A stretch of 36,766 nt of DNA from Pseudolabrys sp. (GTDB taxonomy: Bacteria; Pseudomonadota; Alphaproteobacteria; Rhizobiales; Xanthobacteraceae), in assembly GCA_030651965.1 (NCBI GenBank), contig JAUSBQ010000448.1, positions 1-36,766 of the forward strand, read 5' to 3'. Shown here one piece after another: positions 16,075-25,845 of this stretch; position 1 is the first letter of the stretch, and each line of letters begins with the position of its first letter. The translations under genes and the position numbers were made by a program. Below the pieces are notes generated by a model. It did no database searches, was not told the DNA's origin, and saw nothing but the letters and a program-made list of their open reading frames with translations.

Positions 16075-18139
16075 CGGGAAGCCGACCGCCGGCTCGCCCT
16101 ATCCGCTTGGCGCGACCTGGGACGGCCGCGGCACCAATTTCGCGCTGTTCTCCGCCAATGCGACGAAGGTCGAACTGTGCCTGTTCGACAACGAGGGCAA
16201 ACGCGAGATTGAGCGCATTGCCATGCCGGAACGCACCGACGATGTCTGGCATGTGTATCTGTCGCATGTCGCCCCTGGCCAGCTTTACGGATACCGCGTC
16301 CACGGGCCGTACGAGCCGGAGGCCGGTCACCGGTTCAACCCGCACAAGCTTCTGATCGACCCGTACAGCAAGCAGCTTGGCGGCCACTTCAGTTGGAGCG
16401 ACGCGCATTTCGCCTATCGCGCCGGCGCCAAGCAGCAGGACCTCGCCTTCGACCGGCGCGACAACGCGCGCACGATGTACAAATCCGTGGTCGCCGATTT
16501 CGCCCATCCGACCAACGACCGGCGGCCGCAGGTGCGCTGGGAAGACACCATCATGTACGAAGCACATGTCAAAGGGCTGACGCACCAGCGGCAGGATTTG
16601 CCGGAGAGCGCCCGCGGCACCTACCGCGGCCTGTCGCAGCCCGGCACAATCGCGCATCTGCGCAAGCTCGGCGTCACGTCGATCGAACTGCTGCCGATCC
16701 ATGCATTTCTCGACGACCGGCATCTGCTCGACAACGGCCTGCGCAACTACTGGGGCTACAACACGCTGAGTTTCTTCGCGCCGGAAGCGCGCTACGCGCC
16801 CGGCAACGAGATCAATGCGTTGCGCTCGACGGTCGCCACGCTGCATGACGCCGGTATCGAGGTTATCCTCGACGTCGTCTATAACCACACCTGCGAAGGC
16901 AACCATCTTGGGCCAACGCTTTGCTATCGCGGCATCGACAACGCCTCCTACTACTGGCTGATGCCGGACGAGCCGCGCTATTACGACGATTTCACCGGCA
17001 CCGGCAATTCGCTCAAGCTTGCGCATCCGCGCGTGTTGCAGATGGTGATGGACTCGCTGCGGCACTGGGTCGAGGCCTATCACATCGACGGCTTCCGCTT
17101 CGATCTCGCGTCCACATTGGCGCGCGCGCCCGCCTTCGACCGCAACGCGCCGTTCCTGGCCGCGATCCGGCAGGATCCCGTGCTGGCCAACGTCAAGCTG
17201 ATCGCCGAGCCGTGGGACATCGGCGCCGGCGGCTATCAGGTCGGCGGCTTCCCCAATGGCTGGTCGGAATGGAACGACGTCTATCGCAAGACCTTGCGCC
17301 GGTTCTGGCGCGGCGAAGGCGGGCTCGCCGGCGATCTGGCGCGCGCCATGACCGCCTCGCCGATGCAGTTTCACCACGATGGGCGCGGGCCCCGCGCCAG
17401 CGTCAATCACGTCACCGTGCATGACGGCTTCACGCTGACCGATCTGGTCAGCTACGAAAACAAGCACAACGACGCGAACGGCGAGGACAATCGCGACGGG
17501 TCAGACGACAACACCAGCATCAATTGCGGTGTCGAAGGGCCGACCGACGACGAGGGTATTCTCGCCTTCAGGCGGCAGCTTCGCCGCAATCAACTCGCCT
17601 GCCTGATGCTGGCGCAGGGCGTGCCCCTGATGCTGGCCGGCGATGAGGTCAACAACTCGCAGTCTGGCAACAACAACACCTATTGCCAGGACAACGAAAC
17701 CGGCTGGGTCGACTGGTCGGCGCTCGGCTCCGAGGACGACCTGACCGCCTTTGTCGGGGAATTGACCGGCTTGCGCCGCCGCTTTCCGCAGATCGGCCAG
17801 GACCGCTGGCTGGAAGGACAGCGCGACGACGGCTCCTATGGCGTGAAGTGGCTGACCCCTGCCGGCCAGGAAATGTCGGAGGACGACTGGAATTTCCCCG
17901 ACAGCCGCTTCGTCTCCTATGTGCTGGCGGCGCCGGAGCAGAACGGCGCGCCTTTGTTCGTCATCATCAACGGCGCCGACGAAGACCTGGAGATTGTTTT
18001 TCCGGAATGGCCGGACGCGACCCATTGGCGCAATGTGCTCGACACCGCGATGGGCGAGCCGCAGGCGATATTGGGCGACACCGGATCGCCGTGGACCGTG
18101 CGGGCGCGCGCGGTGCTGGCTTTCGCAGGTGAGCCGTGA
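16028..18139 (+). CDS. glgX: Glycogen debranching enzyme (isoamylase type)
   Basis: GH13_11 enzyme that cleaves alpha-1,6 branches of glycogen, freeing malto-oligosaccharides. The sequence opens with a CBM48-like [20 protein letters not shown] segment. The catalytic residues follow: Asp 359 (GFRFDLAST), Glu 394 (LIAEPWDIG) and Asp 466 (VTVHDGFTL), numbered from TTG 16028. The [11 protein letters not shown] and [14 protein letters not shown] segments are typical of GlgX/TreX. With TTG 16028 the protein is 703 residues; ATG 15968 would add 20 residues that look unlike the family. In trehalose pathways this role is called TreX, and its position before treZ and treY fits that: it supplies the linear chains TreY needs. 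Its stop overlaps the treZ start as GTGA. Confidence 0.95.
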   Translation: MFSHRLLPSFSFLSSNGKPTAGSPYPLGATWDGRGTNFALFSANATKVELCLFDNEGKREIERIAMPERTDDVWHVYLSHVAPGQLYGYRVHGPYEPEAGHRFNPHKLLIDPYSKQLGGHFSWSDAHFAYRAGAKQQDLAFDRRDNARTMYKSVVADFAHPTNDRRPQVRWEDTIMYEAHVKGLTHQRQDLPESARGTYRGLSQPGTIAHLRKLGVTSIELLPIHAFLDDRHLLDNGLRNYWGYNTLSFFAPEARYAPGNEINALRSTVATLHDAGIEVILDVVYNHTCEGNHLGPTLCYRGIDNASYYWLMPDEPRYYDDFTGTGNSLKLAHPRVLQMVMDSLRHWVEAYHIDGFRFDLASTLARAPAFDRNAPFLAAIRQDPVLANVKLIAEPWDIGAGGYQVGGFPNGWSEWNDVYRKTLRRFWRGEGGLAGDLARAMTASPMQFHHDGRGPRASVNHVTVHDGFTLTDLVSYENKHNDANGEDNRDGSDDNTSINCGVEGPTDDEGILAFRRQLRRNQLACLMLAQGVPLMLAGDEVNNSQSGNNNTYCQDNETGWVDWSALGSEDDLTAFVGELTGLRRRFPQIGQDRWLEGQRDDGSYGVKWLTPAGQEMSEDDWNFPDSRFVSYVLAAPEQNGAPLFVIINGADEDLEIVFPEWPDATHWRNVLDTAMGEPQAILGDTGSPWTVRARAVLAFAGEP

Positions 18140-19890
18140 CCGCGAAGCCAAGCTTCGGCCCGCTTCTCACCAAGCGCGGCGTGACCTTCCGGCTCTGGGC
18201 GCCGGCGGCAAGCCGGGTAAGCCTGATGCTTGACGCGCCGCACGACATGCCGAAGAACGGCGACTGGTTCGAACTGCACGTACCGAAGGCAAAAGCCGGC
18301 ACGCGCTATCGCTTCAAAATAGATGACGACATCGAAATCGCCGACCCAGCCTCGCACTTCCAGCCCGACGACGTGCAAGGATCCAGCGAGGTCATCGACC
18401 ATCACTACGACTGGCAGGCCCCCGACTGGAAAGGTCTACCCTGGGAACAGGCGATCTTTCTCGAAGCCCATGCCGGCACCTTCACGCGCGAAGGCACTTT
18501 CCGCGCCATGATCGAGCGGCTCGACCACTTGGTCGCCACCGGCATCACCGCGCTCGAACTGATGCCGGTCGCCGATTTCCCCGGCCGCTGGAACTGGGGC
18601 TATGACGGCGTGCTGCTGTATGCGCCGGATTCAACCTACGGACGGCCGGAAGACCTGAAGGCGCTGATCGATGCCGCGCATAGTCGCGGGCTGATGGTCT
18701 TCCTCGACGTCGTCTACAATCACTTCGGCCCGGACGGCAATTATCTCGGCCGCATCGCGCCATCGTTTTTTTCCGATGCGCAAACGCCTTGGGGCGCCGC
18801 GATCAACTACGAAGTTGACGAGGTGCGCGCCTTCGCCATCGAAAACGCCGTGCACTGGCTGCGCGACTACCGTTTCGACGGCCTGCGCCTCGATGCCGTG
18901 CATGCCATCGCCACGCCGGGCGAGGTTCATATGCTGACAGACTTGAGCATGGCTGTCGGCGAACTGGCCACGAAGACCGACCGGTATATTCATCTGGTGC
19001 TGGAGAACGACGACAACCTTGCCGCCGTGCTTGCGCCGGAGGAAGACCCGCCAGCCGGACGCTACCGCGCCCAGTGGAACGACGACTATCACCACGCCTG
19101 GCATGTGTTTCTCACCGGCGAGACCGCCGGCTATTACAGCGACTATGCCGACGCCCAAAAACACATCACCCGCACGCTCGCGGAGGGCTTCGCTTTTCAG
19201 GGCGAAGCCTCGCCGCACCGTGGCGGCGCCTTGCGCGGCGAACCGAGCGGTTCTTTGCCGCGTACCGCCTTCGTCAACTTCCTGCAAAACCACGACCAGA
19301 TCGGCAACCGCCCGCTCGGCGAACGCCTGGCCATGCTGGCAAAGCCGGAGGCGGTGGAAGCGGCGCTGGCGGTGCTGCTGTTGCAGCCGTCGCCGCCGAT
19401 GTTGTTCATGGGCGAGGAATGGAGCGCGACGGAGCCGTTTCCGTTCTTCTGCGATTTCAGAGGCGATCTGGCGCAGGCCGTGCGCGATGGCCGCAAAAGG
19501 GAGTTCGCCGAGGCTTACGCCCAGCGTGGCGACGCAATCCCCGATCCGATCGCGCAAGAGACGCGCGACGCCGCTGTCCTCGACTGGGATGCACGCAGCC
19601 ATCCGGTTCATGCCCAACGCCTGGCCTTCACGCGCTCGCTGCTCGCCGCGCGCAAGAAGTGGATCGTGCCCTTGCTGGCCGGCATCAAAGGGAAAGGCGA
19701 GGTCGCGTTCTCGTCCAATCCGTTGACGGCGCGATGGCAAGCCGGCGACAAGACGCTGCTGCTGCTCGCCAACCTGTCGGACAATCGGCACGAACGGCCG
19801 AACGATCTGCAATGGGGCCAGCCTGTCTGGGGCGGCAGTCCGCCGCGCGACCTGCCGCCTTGGTCGGTCTATGCCGCGATCGGAGGCTGA
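18136..19890 (+). CDS. treZ: Malto-oligosyltrehalose trehalohydrolase
   Basis: GH13_10 enzyme that releases free trehalose from maltooligosyl-trehalose made by TreY. At 584 residues it has the normal size. A short N-terminal sandwich domain (FGPLLTKRGVTFRLWAPAA) precedes the barrel. Catalytic residues: Asp 253 (GLRLDAVHAI), Glu 290 (LVLENDDN) and Asp 387 (LQNHDQIGNRP). The YDGVLLYAPDSTYG and MLFMGEEWSATEPF segments are typical of TreZ. The GTG start at 18136 overlaps the glgX stop by 4 bp, and treY begins 4 bp after its stop, so glgX, treZ and treY are probably one transcriptional and translational unit. Confidence 0.96.
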   Translation: MTAKPSFGPLLTKRGVTFRLWAPAASRVSLMLDAPHDMPKNGDWFELHVPKAKAGTRYRFKIDDDIEIADPASHFQPDDVQGSSEVIDHHYDWQAPDWKGLPWEQAIFLEAHAGTFTREGTFRAMIERLDHLVATGITALELMPVADFPGRWNWGYDGVLLYAPDSTYGRPEDLKALIDAAHSRGLMVFLDVVYNHFGPDGNYLGRIAPSFFSDAQTPWGAAINYEVDEVRAFAIENAVHWLRDYRFDGLRLDAVHAIATPGEVHMLTDLSMAVGELATKTDRYIHLVLENDDNLAAVLAPEEDPPAGRYRAQWNDDYHHAWHVFLTGETAGYYSDYADAQKHITRTLAEGFAFQGEASPHRGGALRGEPSGSLPRTAFVNFLQNHDQIGNRPLGERLAMLAKPEAVEAALAVLLLQPSPPMLFMGEEWSATEPFPFFCDFRGDLAQAVRDGRKREFAEAYAQRGDAIPDPIAQETRDAAVLDWDARSHPVHAQRLAFTRSLLAARKKWIVPLLAGIKGKGEVAFSSNPLTARWQAGDKTLLLLANLSDNRHERPNDLQWGQPVWGGSPPRDLPPWSVYAAIGG

Positions 19891-19894
19891 TGCC

Positions 19895-22621
19895 ATGCCG
19901 GCCGCAGTTCCGCTCGCGACCTATCGCATTCAATTGACCAAGGACTTCACCTTCGACGACGCAGCAACGCTGGTGCCCTATCTGCGCGAACTCGGCATCA
20001 CGCATCTCTATGCTTCGCCGTTTCTCAAAGCCCGTCCCGGCAGCACCCACGGCTATGACATTGTCGATCACGACAGACTCAACCCCGAGCTTGGCGGCGA
20101 CGATGGCTTCGCCCGCCTGAGCGCCGCGCTCAAGAGCAACAGCGTCGATCTGATCCTCGATTTCGTGCCCAATCACATGGGCGTCGGCCAGTCCGATAAT
20201 AACTGGTGGCTGGATGTACTCGAATGGGGCCAGCGCAGCGCTTATGCCAACGCCTTCGATATCGACTGGGAGGCACTGCCTTATCGCCGGCTTCCCGGGG
20301 TGCTGCTGCCGATCCTCGGGCGGCCCTACGGCGATGCACTGCAAAGCGGCGAGATCGCGCTCAGATTTGACGCTGAAGCCGGCAGCTTTGCCGCATGGCA
20401 TTTCGATCACAAACTGCCCATCAACCCGCAGCGCTACGGCGAGATCATTCGCGCGCTGGTCACAGCGGCGCATGCGGAAAGCGAGCCGGCCGGGCAACAG
20501 CTCATCGCGCTGGCGCGTGAGCACCGCAACCCGCACACGCCGTCCTATCGCGACGCCGCCGCGCTGAAGCAGCGCCTGGCAGCGATCGACGGCGCGTCGG
20601 CTATCATTGAACGCGGCCTGCCGGCCTATCGTCCCGACAGCGAAGCCGGCGCCACCAGTCTGCACCGGCTGCTTGAGCGGCAGAACTATCGGCTCGCCTA
20701 TTGGCGCGTCGCGTTCGCCGCAGTGAACTATCGGCGCTTCTTCGACATCAATGACCTCGCCGGCTTGCGCGTCGAGCAGCCGGCGGTGTTTCGCGGCATT
20801 CATCCGCTGGTGCAGCGCTTGATCCGCGAGGACAAGTTGCAGGGACTGCGCCTCGATCACATTGACGGTCTGCGCGACCCGGCGCAATACGCCAAGCGGC
20901 TGCGGCGGATGATCCAGAAGGCGCGCGGCGATAGCCAACGCAGCGGGCCGTTCTATGTGGTCGTGGAAAAGATCCTCGCCGACGGCGAGGACATGCCACG
21001 CTTTACCGGCGTTGCCGGCACCACCGGCTATGAATGGCTTAACGTCATTTCCCGTGTGCTGGTCGACGGCAAGGGGATCGAGGCGCTGGAGCGGACATGG
21101 CGCGCCTTCACCGGCGAGCAGACGTCCTTTCCGGCCATGCTAGATACTGCCAAGCGCCGCGTCATCGACACGATGCTGGCGAGCGAATTCACCGTGCTCA
21201 GCCGCGCGCTGGCGCGCATCGCCGCCGGCCATTTCAGCACGCGCGACTTCACGCTCAACCGGCTGCGCGAGGCACTGCAACTCTATGTGCTCGCCTTTCC
21301 GGTCTACCGCACTTACGTGACCGCCGGCGGCGCTTCGCAAGCCGATCGCGCCACCATCGACGCCGCGATTGCCGATGCGCGCGGCCGCTGGGCCGGACCG
21401 GACCCGGAGATTTTCGATTTCCTGCGCGATACCGTCACACTCGATCTCGCCGGGCGCGACGGCTACAGCGCGGCGCGGGTGCGCAATTTTGCGCTCAAGC
21501 TGCAGCAGTTCACCGGACCGCTGATGGCCAAGGCGATGGAGGACACCGCCTTCTACCGCGACCACCGGCTGCTGGCGCTCAACGAAGTCGGCGGTCATCC
21601 CGATGCGCATGCGCTTGAGCTTGCCGAATTTCACGCGCAGCTAGGGGCCCGCGCCACCGATTGGCCGGACAGCCTCACCGCCACCGCGACGCATGACACC
21701 AAGCGCGGCGAAGACGCGCGCGCCCGCATCCTGGCGCTGTCGGAAATCCCCGATGATTGGCAAGCGGCGGTGGCCGACTGGCGCAGCCGCAACACCGCTC
21801 TGTTCCAACACGTCAATGGCAAACGCCGGCCGAGCAAGGCGCACGAGTATATGTTGTACCAAGCGCTCATCGGCGTCTGGCCGGGGGCGCCCGGCGTCGA
21901 TCTGGTCGAACGTGTTCAGGCCTATGCGCTCAAGGCGGCGCGCGAAGGCAAGCAGGAAACGAGTTGGACCAATCCGGACGAGCTTTACGAGAAGGCGCTC
22001 AACGACTATGTCGCCGCGTTGCTCGATCCTTCAGTCTCGGCGGGCTTTCTCGGTTCGATTGAGAAATTTTCCGCGCGCACGTCCCTGCTCGGCGCGCTCA
22101 ACGGGTTGTCACAACTGGCGCTGAAGGTCCTGATGCCGGGCGTGCCGGACTTCTTCCAGGGTACCGAATTCTGGGACCTGTCGCTGGTCGATCCCGACAA
22201 CCGGCGGCCGGTTGATTTCGACGCGCGCCGGCAAGCACTGACTGAGAATCGCCACGACTGGGCTTCTCTCGCCGACAACTGGCGCGATGGACGCATCAAA
22301 CTGTCGCTGATGCGCCGCCTGCTGGCGATCCGGCAGGAATTCGCCGACCTGTTTGCGCGCGGCGATTATGAGCCGGTCGCGGTCACCGGGCCGCAGGCGG
22401 CCCATGTCATTGCCTTTGCGCGGAGTTGGAAAGGCGACCGGCTTGTCATTGCCATCGGCCGCCATTTCGCCACGCTGACCGAGGGTGGCATGAGGTGGCC
22501 TTCGGCTATCGACGCCAAAATCGACTTCGCCGCCGAAGCCCAATATATCGATCTGCTCGGCAACACCGGCACGGCCAGCCTGTGCCGGCATATTCCGGTG
22601 AGCATTCTGCGCAAGGCATAG
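19895..22621 (+). CDS. treY: Malto-oligosyltrehalose synthase
   Basis: GH13_26 enzyme that converts the reducing-end alpha-1,4 bond of a malto-oligosaccharide into the alpha,alpha-1,1 bond of trehalose. At 908 residues it is in the family range. The N-terminus LATYRIQLTKDFTF and YASPFLKARPGSTHGYD are hallmarks. Catalytic residues are Asp 321 (GLRLDHIDGL), Glu 358 (VVVEKILADGE) and Asp 601 (TATHDTKRGEDAR). ATG 19895 is chosen because GGAGG lies at 19882-19886, eight bases upstream; an upstream in-frame start at 19871 would overlap treZ. It is the last gene of the glucan/trehalose run and is convergent with the RraA-like gene after 16 bp. Confidence 0.97.
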   Translation: MPAAVPLATYRIQLTKDFTFDDAATLVPYLRELGITHLYASPFLKARPGSTHGYDIVDHDRLNPELGGDDGFARLSAALKSNSVDLILDFVPNHMGVGQSDNNWWLDVLEWGQRSAYANAFDIDWEALPYRRLPGVLLPILGRPYGDALQSGEIALRFDAEAGSFAAWHFDHKLPINPQRYGEIIRALVTAAHAESEPAGQQLIALAREHRNPHTPSYRDAAALKQRLAAIDGASAIIERGLPAYRPDSEAGATSLHRLLERQNYRLAYWRVAFAAVNYRRFFDINDLAGLRVEQPAVFRGIHPLVQRLIREDKLQGLRLDHIDGLRDPAQYAKRLRRMIQKARGDSQRSGPFYVVVEKILADGEDMPRFTGVAGTTGYEWLNVISRVLVDGKGIEALERTWRAFTGEQTSFPAMLDTAKRRVIDTMLASEFTVLSRALARIAAGHFSTRDFTLNRLREALQLYVLAFPVYRTYVTAGGASQADRATIDAAIADARGRWAGPDPEIFDFLRDTVTLDLAGRDGYSAARVRNFALKLQQFTGPLMAKAMEDTAFYRDHRLLALNEVGGHPDAHALELAEFHAQLGARATDWPDSLTATATHDTKRGEDARARILALSEIPDDWQAAVADWRSRNTALFQHVNGKRRPSKAHEYMLYQALIGVWPGAPGVDLVERVQAYALKAAREGKQETSWTNPDELYEKALNDYVAALLDPSVSAGFLGSIEKFSARTSLLGALNGLSQLALKVLMPGVPDFFQGTEFWDLSLVDPDNRRPVDFDARRQALTENRHDWASLADNWRDGRIKLSLMRRLLAIRQEFADLFARGDYEPVAVTGPQAAHVIAFARSWKGDRLVIAIGRHFATLTEGGMRWPSAIDAKIDFAAEAQYIDLLGNTGTASLCRHIPVSILRKA

Positions 22622-22637
22622 CCAGTGGCGCGCCCGG

Positions 22638-23321
22638 CTAACCGCGAATGGCCGCCTTGATCTTGGCGGCATCGGCGCCCGGCGCGCGCGCCGCGTCGAT
22701 GATGCGCGCTTCGGTCTTCAACAGCTTATCGAGCGCCGCGCGCAGCGCGCCGATGGTGTCGATCGGGACGACGATTGCGCCGTGCTGGTCGAAATGAATG
22801 AGATCGCCGCTCGCGACCGGCATGCCGTGCACGGTGACGTCGCGGCCATAATCGACGACATGCACATAAGCATGGGATGGCGAAATCGACCCGGCCAGCA
22901 TCTGAAACCCCGGTGCGATCTGGGGGATGTCGCGGACCGAACCATTGGTGATCGTCCCGATGCAGCCCAGCGCCTTGTGGACGTTGGACTGCACTTCGCC
23001 CCAGAAAGCGCCGTATCCGGCCGGGTCGTCGAGATCCTGGATCACGACGACGCTCGGCTGCGGCTCGGACGCTATGTAATCGAGATAGTCCATACGTTTC
23101 GACATATACCCGGCATCGCCGAGCCCGAAGGCGTCCTTGGAGCGGATCGTCACGGTCTTGGCGTAAGCCAGCATCGGCGGCAGGTCGGGAAACGGACAAT
23201 GCAGGTGCCGCGTCGTAAAACCGTGGCCACGGCGCTCGGGCGCGACCATCTCGACGACATTACACACGGTCGGCGTATCGATCGAGCGCAGGAATTCGGC
23301 ATCGGCCTGTGAAAGCGACAT
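22638..23321 (-). CDS. RraA/HMG-aldolase-family protein
   Basis: A 227-residue protein of the RraA-like fold, which includes 4-hydroxy-4-methyl-2-oxoglutarate/4-carboxy-4-hydroxy-2-oxoadipate aldolases and oxaloacetate decarboxylases. The family core is clear: GEVQSNVHKALGCIGTITNG followed by VRDIPQ, with the substrate-binding Arg 130 and metal-linked Asp 131. The N-terminus SIDTPTVCNVVE is also typical of divalent-metal members. It is not placed beside a recognisable aromatic meta-cleavage gene, so the substrate is open. It stands alone, convergent with treY and divergent from the ABC ATPase. ATG 23321 starts the family-like N-terminus. Confidence 0.85.
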   Translation of the reverse strand: MSLSQADAEFLRSIDTPTVCNVVEMVAPERRGHGFTTRHLHCPFPDLPPMLAYAKTVTIRSKDAFGLGDAGYMSKRMDYLDYIASEPQPSVVVIQDLDDPAGYGAFWGEVQSNVHKALGCIGTITNGSVRDIPQIAPGFQMLAGSISPSHAYVHVVDYGRDVTVHGMPVASGDLIHFDQHGAIVVPIDTIGALRAALDKLLKTEARIIDAARAPGADAAKIKAAIRG

Positions 23322-23411
23322 GGCGTTCCTCTGACTATCCGGCTGTTTTTTTGATCAAAGCGGCGGGCCGCGGACGGAAGCGGCGTGAAACCTTGCGATT
23401 TATGCCGCCCT

Positions 23412-23443
23412 TGTCAATGTGGGGGCATTCGGCGTAGTTGACA
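23412..23443. promoter_or_regulatory. Dyad upstream of the ABC ATPase
   Basis: TGTCAA (23412-23417) and TTGACA (23438-23443) are inverted copies separated by 20 bp; with a one-base bulge the arms extend by CC/GG. TTGACA is also a perfect -35 hexamer pointing at the ATPase gene, but no convincing -10 follows at normal spacing. The rest of the 153-bp gap between the RraA-like gene and the ATPase shows no gene. Confidence 0.3.
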
Positions 23444-23474
23444 GGCTCAGCAAGAACTCTTCCGGTCGGAGTGT

Positions 23475-24608
23475 ATGCAAGAGGCCAAGCCAGCTATCGA
23501 CCCAAGTATCAAGCCGAGTACCAAGCCGCATATCGAGGTCCGCGATCTCGAAATCCACTACGGCAATGTGTCCGCGGTGCGCGGCGTGAGCTTCGATGTG
23601 CTGCCGGGCGAGCAATTGACGCTCCTCGGACCGTCGGGCTGCGGCAAGACGACGACTTTGCGCGCCATCGCCGGCCTGGAAAGGCCGACGGCCGGCGAAA
23701 TCCGCATCGACGGCGAGCCGGTCTTTTCGTCGGCGCGCGGCATCAATGTGCCGGCGGAAAAGCGCGGCCTGTCGATGGTTTTCCAGTCCTACGCGATCTG
23801 GCCGCATATGAGCGTGTTCGACAATGTCGCCTATGGCCTGCGCGTGCGCCACGCCAGCGCCGCCGAGATCAAGGACAAGGTCGGCTACGCGCTCGACCTG
23901 GTGCAGATGAGCGATTATGCCAGCCGCAGCGCCGCGCAATTGTCCGGCGGCCAGCAGCAGCGGGTGGCGCTGGCGCGGGCTATCGTGTTTTCGCCTTCGG
24001 TACTGCTGTTTGACGAGCCTTTGTCCAACCTCGACGCCAAGCTGCGCGGCGATATGCGCATCGAGCTGCGCGACTTGCAGCACCGGCTGGGCCTCACGTC
24101 GGTTTACGTGACGCACGACCTGGAAGAAGCGCTGGCGATGTCCGACCGCATCGTCGTGATGCGCGGCGGCATGGTCGAGCAGACCGGCACGCCGGACGAG
24201 ATCTACAGGTTGCCCGCCAGCGCCTTCGTGGCGGACTTCGTCGGCTCGTCCAACCTCATTCGCGGCCGGCACCGGGCCGACCTGTCCACCGGCGGCCTGA
24301 TCGCGCTCGAGACGGCGTCCGGTGCTATCGTCCACGGCATGGACTATGGCCGGCCTGTGAGTGCCGATCTTGAGTTTTCGGTACGCACCGTCCACCTGAA
24401 GATCGCCCTCGATCGCCCCACCGGCACAGTGAATGTCTGGCCAGCGCGCGTCGAACAAAGTGTGTTCCAGGGCGACTTCACGCAGGTTCATCTTGCCTGG
24501 GGCGGCCAGCCGTTGATCGCGCGCTGCGCGGCCATGGAGCCGATCGCTATTGGCCAGGACGTGTTCATCACGGTCGAGCCCAAGAGGGTCGTCCTGCTGG
24601 GCGCGTAG
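23475..24608 (+). CDS. ABC transporter ATP-binding protein, PotA/FbpC/UgpC type, without neighbours
   Basis: A 377-residue ATPase of the class importing polyamines, iron or sugars. It has Walker A GPSGCGKTT (52-60), a Q-loop in VFQSYAIWPHMSV, the LSGGQQQR signature and Walker B VLLFDEPLSNLDA. The switch His is in YVTHDLEEA. The C-terminal 100 residues form a TOBE-like domain (ARVEQSVFQGDFTQVHL). The N-terminus carries an unusual Lys/Pro-rich start with repeated IKPS/TKPH units. No permease or solute-binding gene is adjacent on either side, so it either works with components elsewhere or is a relic of a lost operon. In this class ATPases can serve several permeases, for example sugar uptake. 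Confidence 0.9.
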   Translation: MQEAKPAIDPSIKPSTKPHIEVRDLEIHYGNVSAVRGVSFDVLPGEQLTLLGPSGCGKTTTLRAIAGLERPTAGEIRIDGEPVFSSARGINVPAEKRGLSMVFQSYAIWPHMSVFDNVAYGLRVRHASAAEIKDKVGYALDLVQMSDYASRSAAQLSGGQQQRVALARAIVFSPSVLLFDEPLSNLDAKLRGDMRIELRDLQHRLGLTSVYVTHDLEEALAMSDRIVVMRGGMVEQTGTPDEIYRLPASAFVADFVGSSNLIRGRHRADLSTGGLIALETASGAIVHGMDYGRPVSADLEFSVRTVHLKIALDRPTGTVNVWPARVEQSVFQGDFTQVHLAWGGQPLIARCAAMEPIAIGQDVFITVEPKRVVLLGA

Positions 24609-24749
24609 CGTCCAATTGGCACCAAACGCGCACGGACGGCAGGCGAAGCGCGTCAGCGCCGATTTATCAAGCCTTCAGCGCGCGCCAGAATAAGCCCCTA
24701 AAGCGTGTATTTTGTGGTAATGTAACCAGAGGACGCAATCGGGTCTTGG

Positions 24750-24763
24750 CGAGATGCATCTCG
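24750..24763. repeat. Perfect palindrome spanning the UDP-glucuronate decarboxylase start codon
   Basis: CGAGATGCATCTCG is a perfect 14-bp palindrome that contains the ATG at 24754. In RNA it could fold into a 5-bp stem with a TGCA loop holding part of the start codon. No strong ribosome binding site is seen nearby. The 145-bp gap before it (24609-24753) holds no gene I can support. Confidence 0.4.
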
Positions 24764-25734
24764 AGCGGCGCATATTGGTGACCGGAGGCGCGGGGTTTCT
24801 GGGCTCGCATTTGTGCGACCGCCTGCTGGAAACCGGCGCTCATGTCATTTGCGCCGATAATTTCTTTACCGGCACGCATCTCAATGTCGGCCATCTGCAC
24901 GGCCATCCGCATTTCGAATTGATCCGGCACGACGTCTGCCTGCCGCTCTATATCGAGGTCGACGAGATCTACAACCTGGCCTGCCCGGCGTCGCCGATCC
25001 ATTACCAGCGCGACCCGGTGCAGACGACCAAGACCAGCGTGATCGGCGCGATCAACATGCTTGGCCTTGCCAAGCGCTGCAAAGCCAGGATCCTCCAGGC
25101 CTCGACATCGGAGGTGTACGGCGATCCGGCCGTGCATCCGCAGACGGAGGAATATTGGGGCAACGTCAACCCGATCGGCTCGCGCTCCTGCTACGACGAG
25201 GGCAAGCGCTGCGCCGAGACATTGTTCTTCGACTATCGCCGCCAGCATAATATGCCAGTCAAGGTCGCCCGCATCTTCAATACATACGGCCCGCGCATGC
25301 ACCCGAACGACGGACGCGTGGTCTCGACATTCATCGTGCAGGCGCTGACCAGGCAGGACATCACTTTGTTCGGCGACGGCTTGCAGACCCGCGCCTTCTG
25401 CTACGTCGACGACATGATCGACGGCATGATGCGGCTGATGGCAACCGGCGACGCGGTGACCGGGCCGATCAATCTGGGCAATCCCGACGAATTCACCATG
25501 GCGGAACTCGCCGGCAAGATCGTCGAGATGACGGGCTCGCCGTCGCGGATCGTCCATCGCGCGCTGCCGCAGGACGACCCCAAGCAGCGGCGGCCCGACA
25601 TTTCGCGCGCCAACGAGTTGCTCGGCTGGTCGCCGGCAGTCCGGCTGGAAGAAGGCCTTGCCAAGACCATTGGCTATTTCGAGCATCTGCTGAAAACCAA
25701 GGATGTTCAGGCGCTGATGAGCCGGGGCGGGTAA
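24754..25734 (+). CDS. UDP-glucuronate decarboxylase (UDP-xylose synthase)
   Basis: Extended SDR enzyme of 326 residues that converts UDP-glucuronate to UDP-xylose and CO2, supplying xylose for polysaccharides. The NAD-binding [11 protein letters not shown] lies at about 10-20, and [10 protein letters not shown] carries the active-site Ser/Glu. The catalytic Tyr 147 and Lys 151 lie in CYDEGKR, which with [11 protein letters not shown] and DPKQRRPDI distinguishes this family from dTDP-glucose dehydratases and GalE. It lacks the membrane anchor of eukaryotic forms. ATG 24754 is the only reasonable start, although its ribosome binding site is weak. Neighbours do not encode glycosyltransferases, so the polymer it serves is unknown. 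Confidence 0.93.
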   Translation: MHLERRILVTGGAGFLGSHLCDRLLETGAHVICADNFFTGTHLNVGHLHGHPHFELIRHDVCLPLYIEVDEIYNLACPASPIHYQRDPVQTTKTSVIGAINMLGLAKRCKARILQASTSEVYGDPAVHPQTEEYWGNVNPIGSRSCYDEGKRCAETLFFDYRRQHNMPVKVARIFNTYGPRMHPNDGRVVSTFIVQALTRQDITLFGDGLQTRAFCYVDDMIDGMMRLMATGDAVTGPINLGNPDEFTMAELAGKIVEMTGSPSRIVHRALPQDDPKQRRPDISRANELLGWSPAVRLEEGLAKTIGYFEHLLKTKDVQALMSRGG

Positions 25735-25845
25735 CCGCTCCACGGTTCGCGCAAAATTCGGACAATCCGGGAAATCCTGTAGTAAGATTGCTCTCCCGCC
25801 CCGCCGGCCTCGCGCCGGCCCTGTCCCGATCACATCGTTGAGCGA

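Noticed and set aside
16058-17467. A 469-residue minus-strand open frame opposite glgX
   Set aside because: Same antisense effect; no motif and no ribosome binding site or context supports it.
25802-25820. GCCGGC repeats upstream of the MBL gene as a hairpin terminator
   Set aside because: GCCGGC is self-complementary and common in this DNA; there is no T-tract and no support for function.
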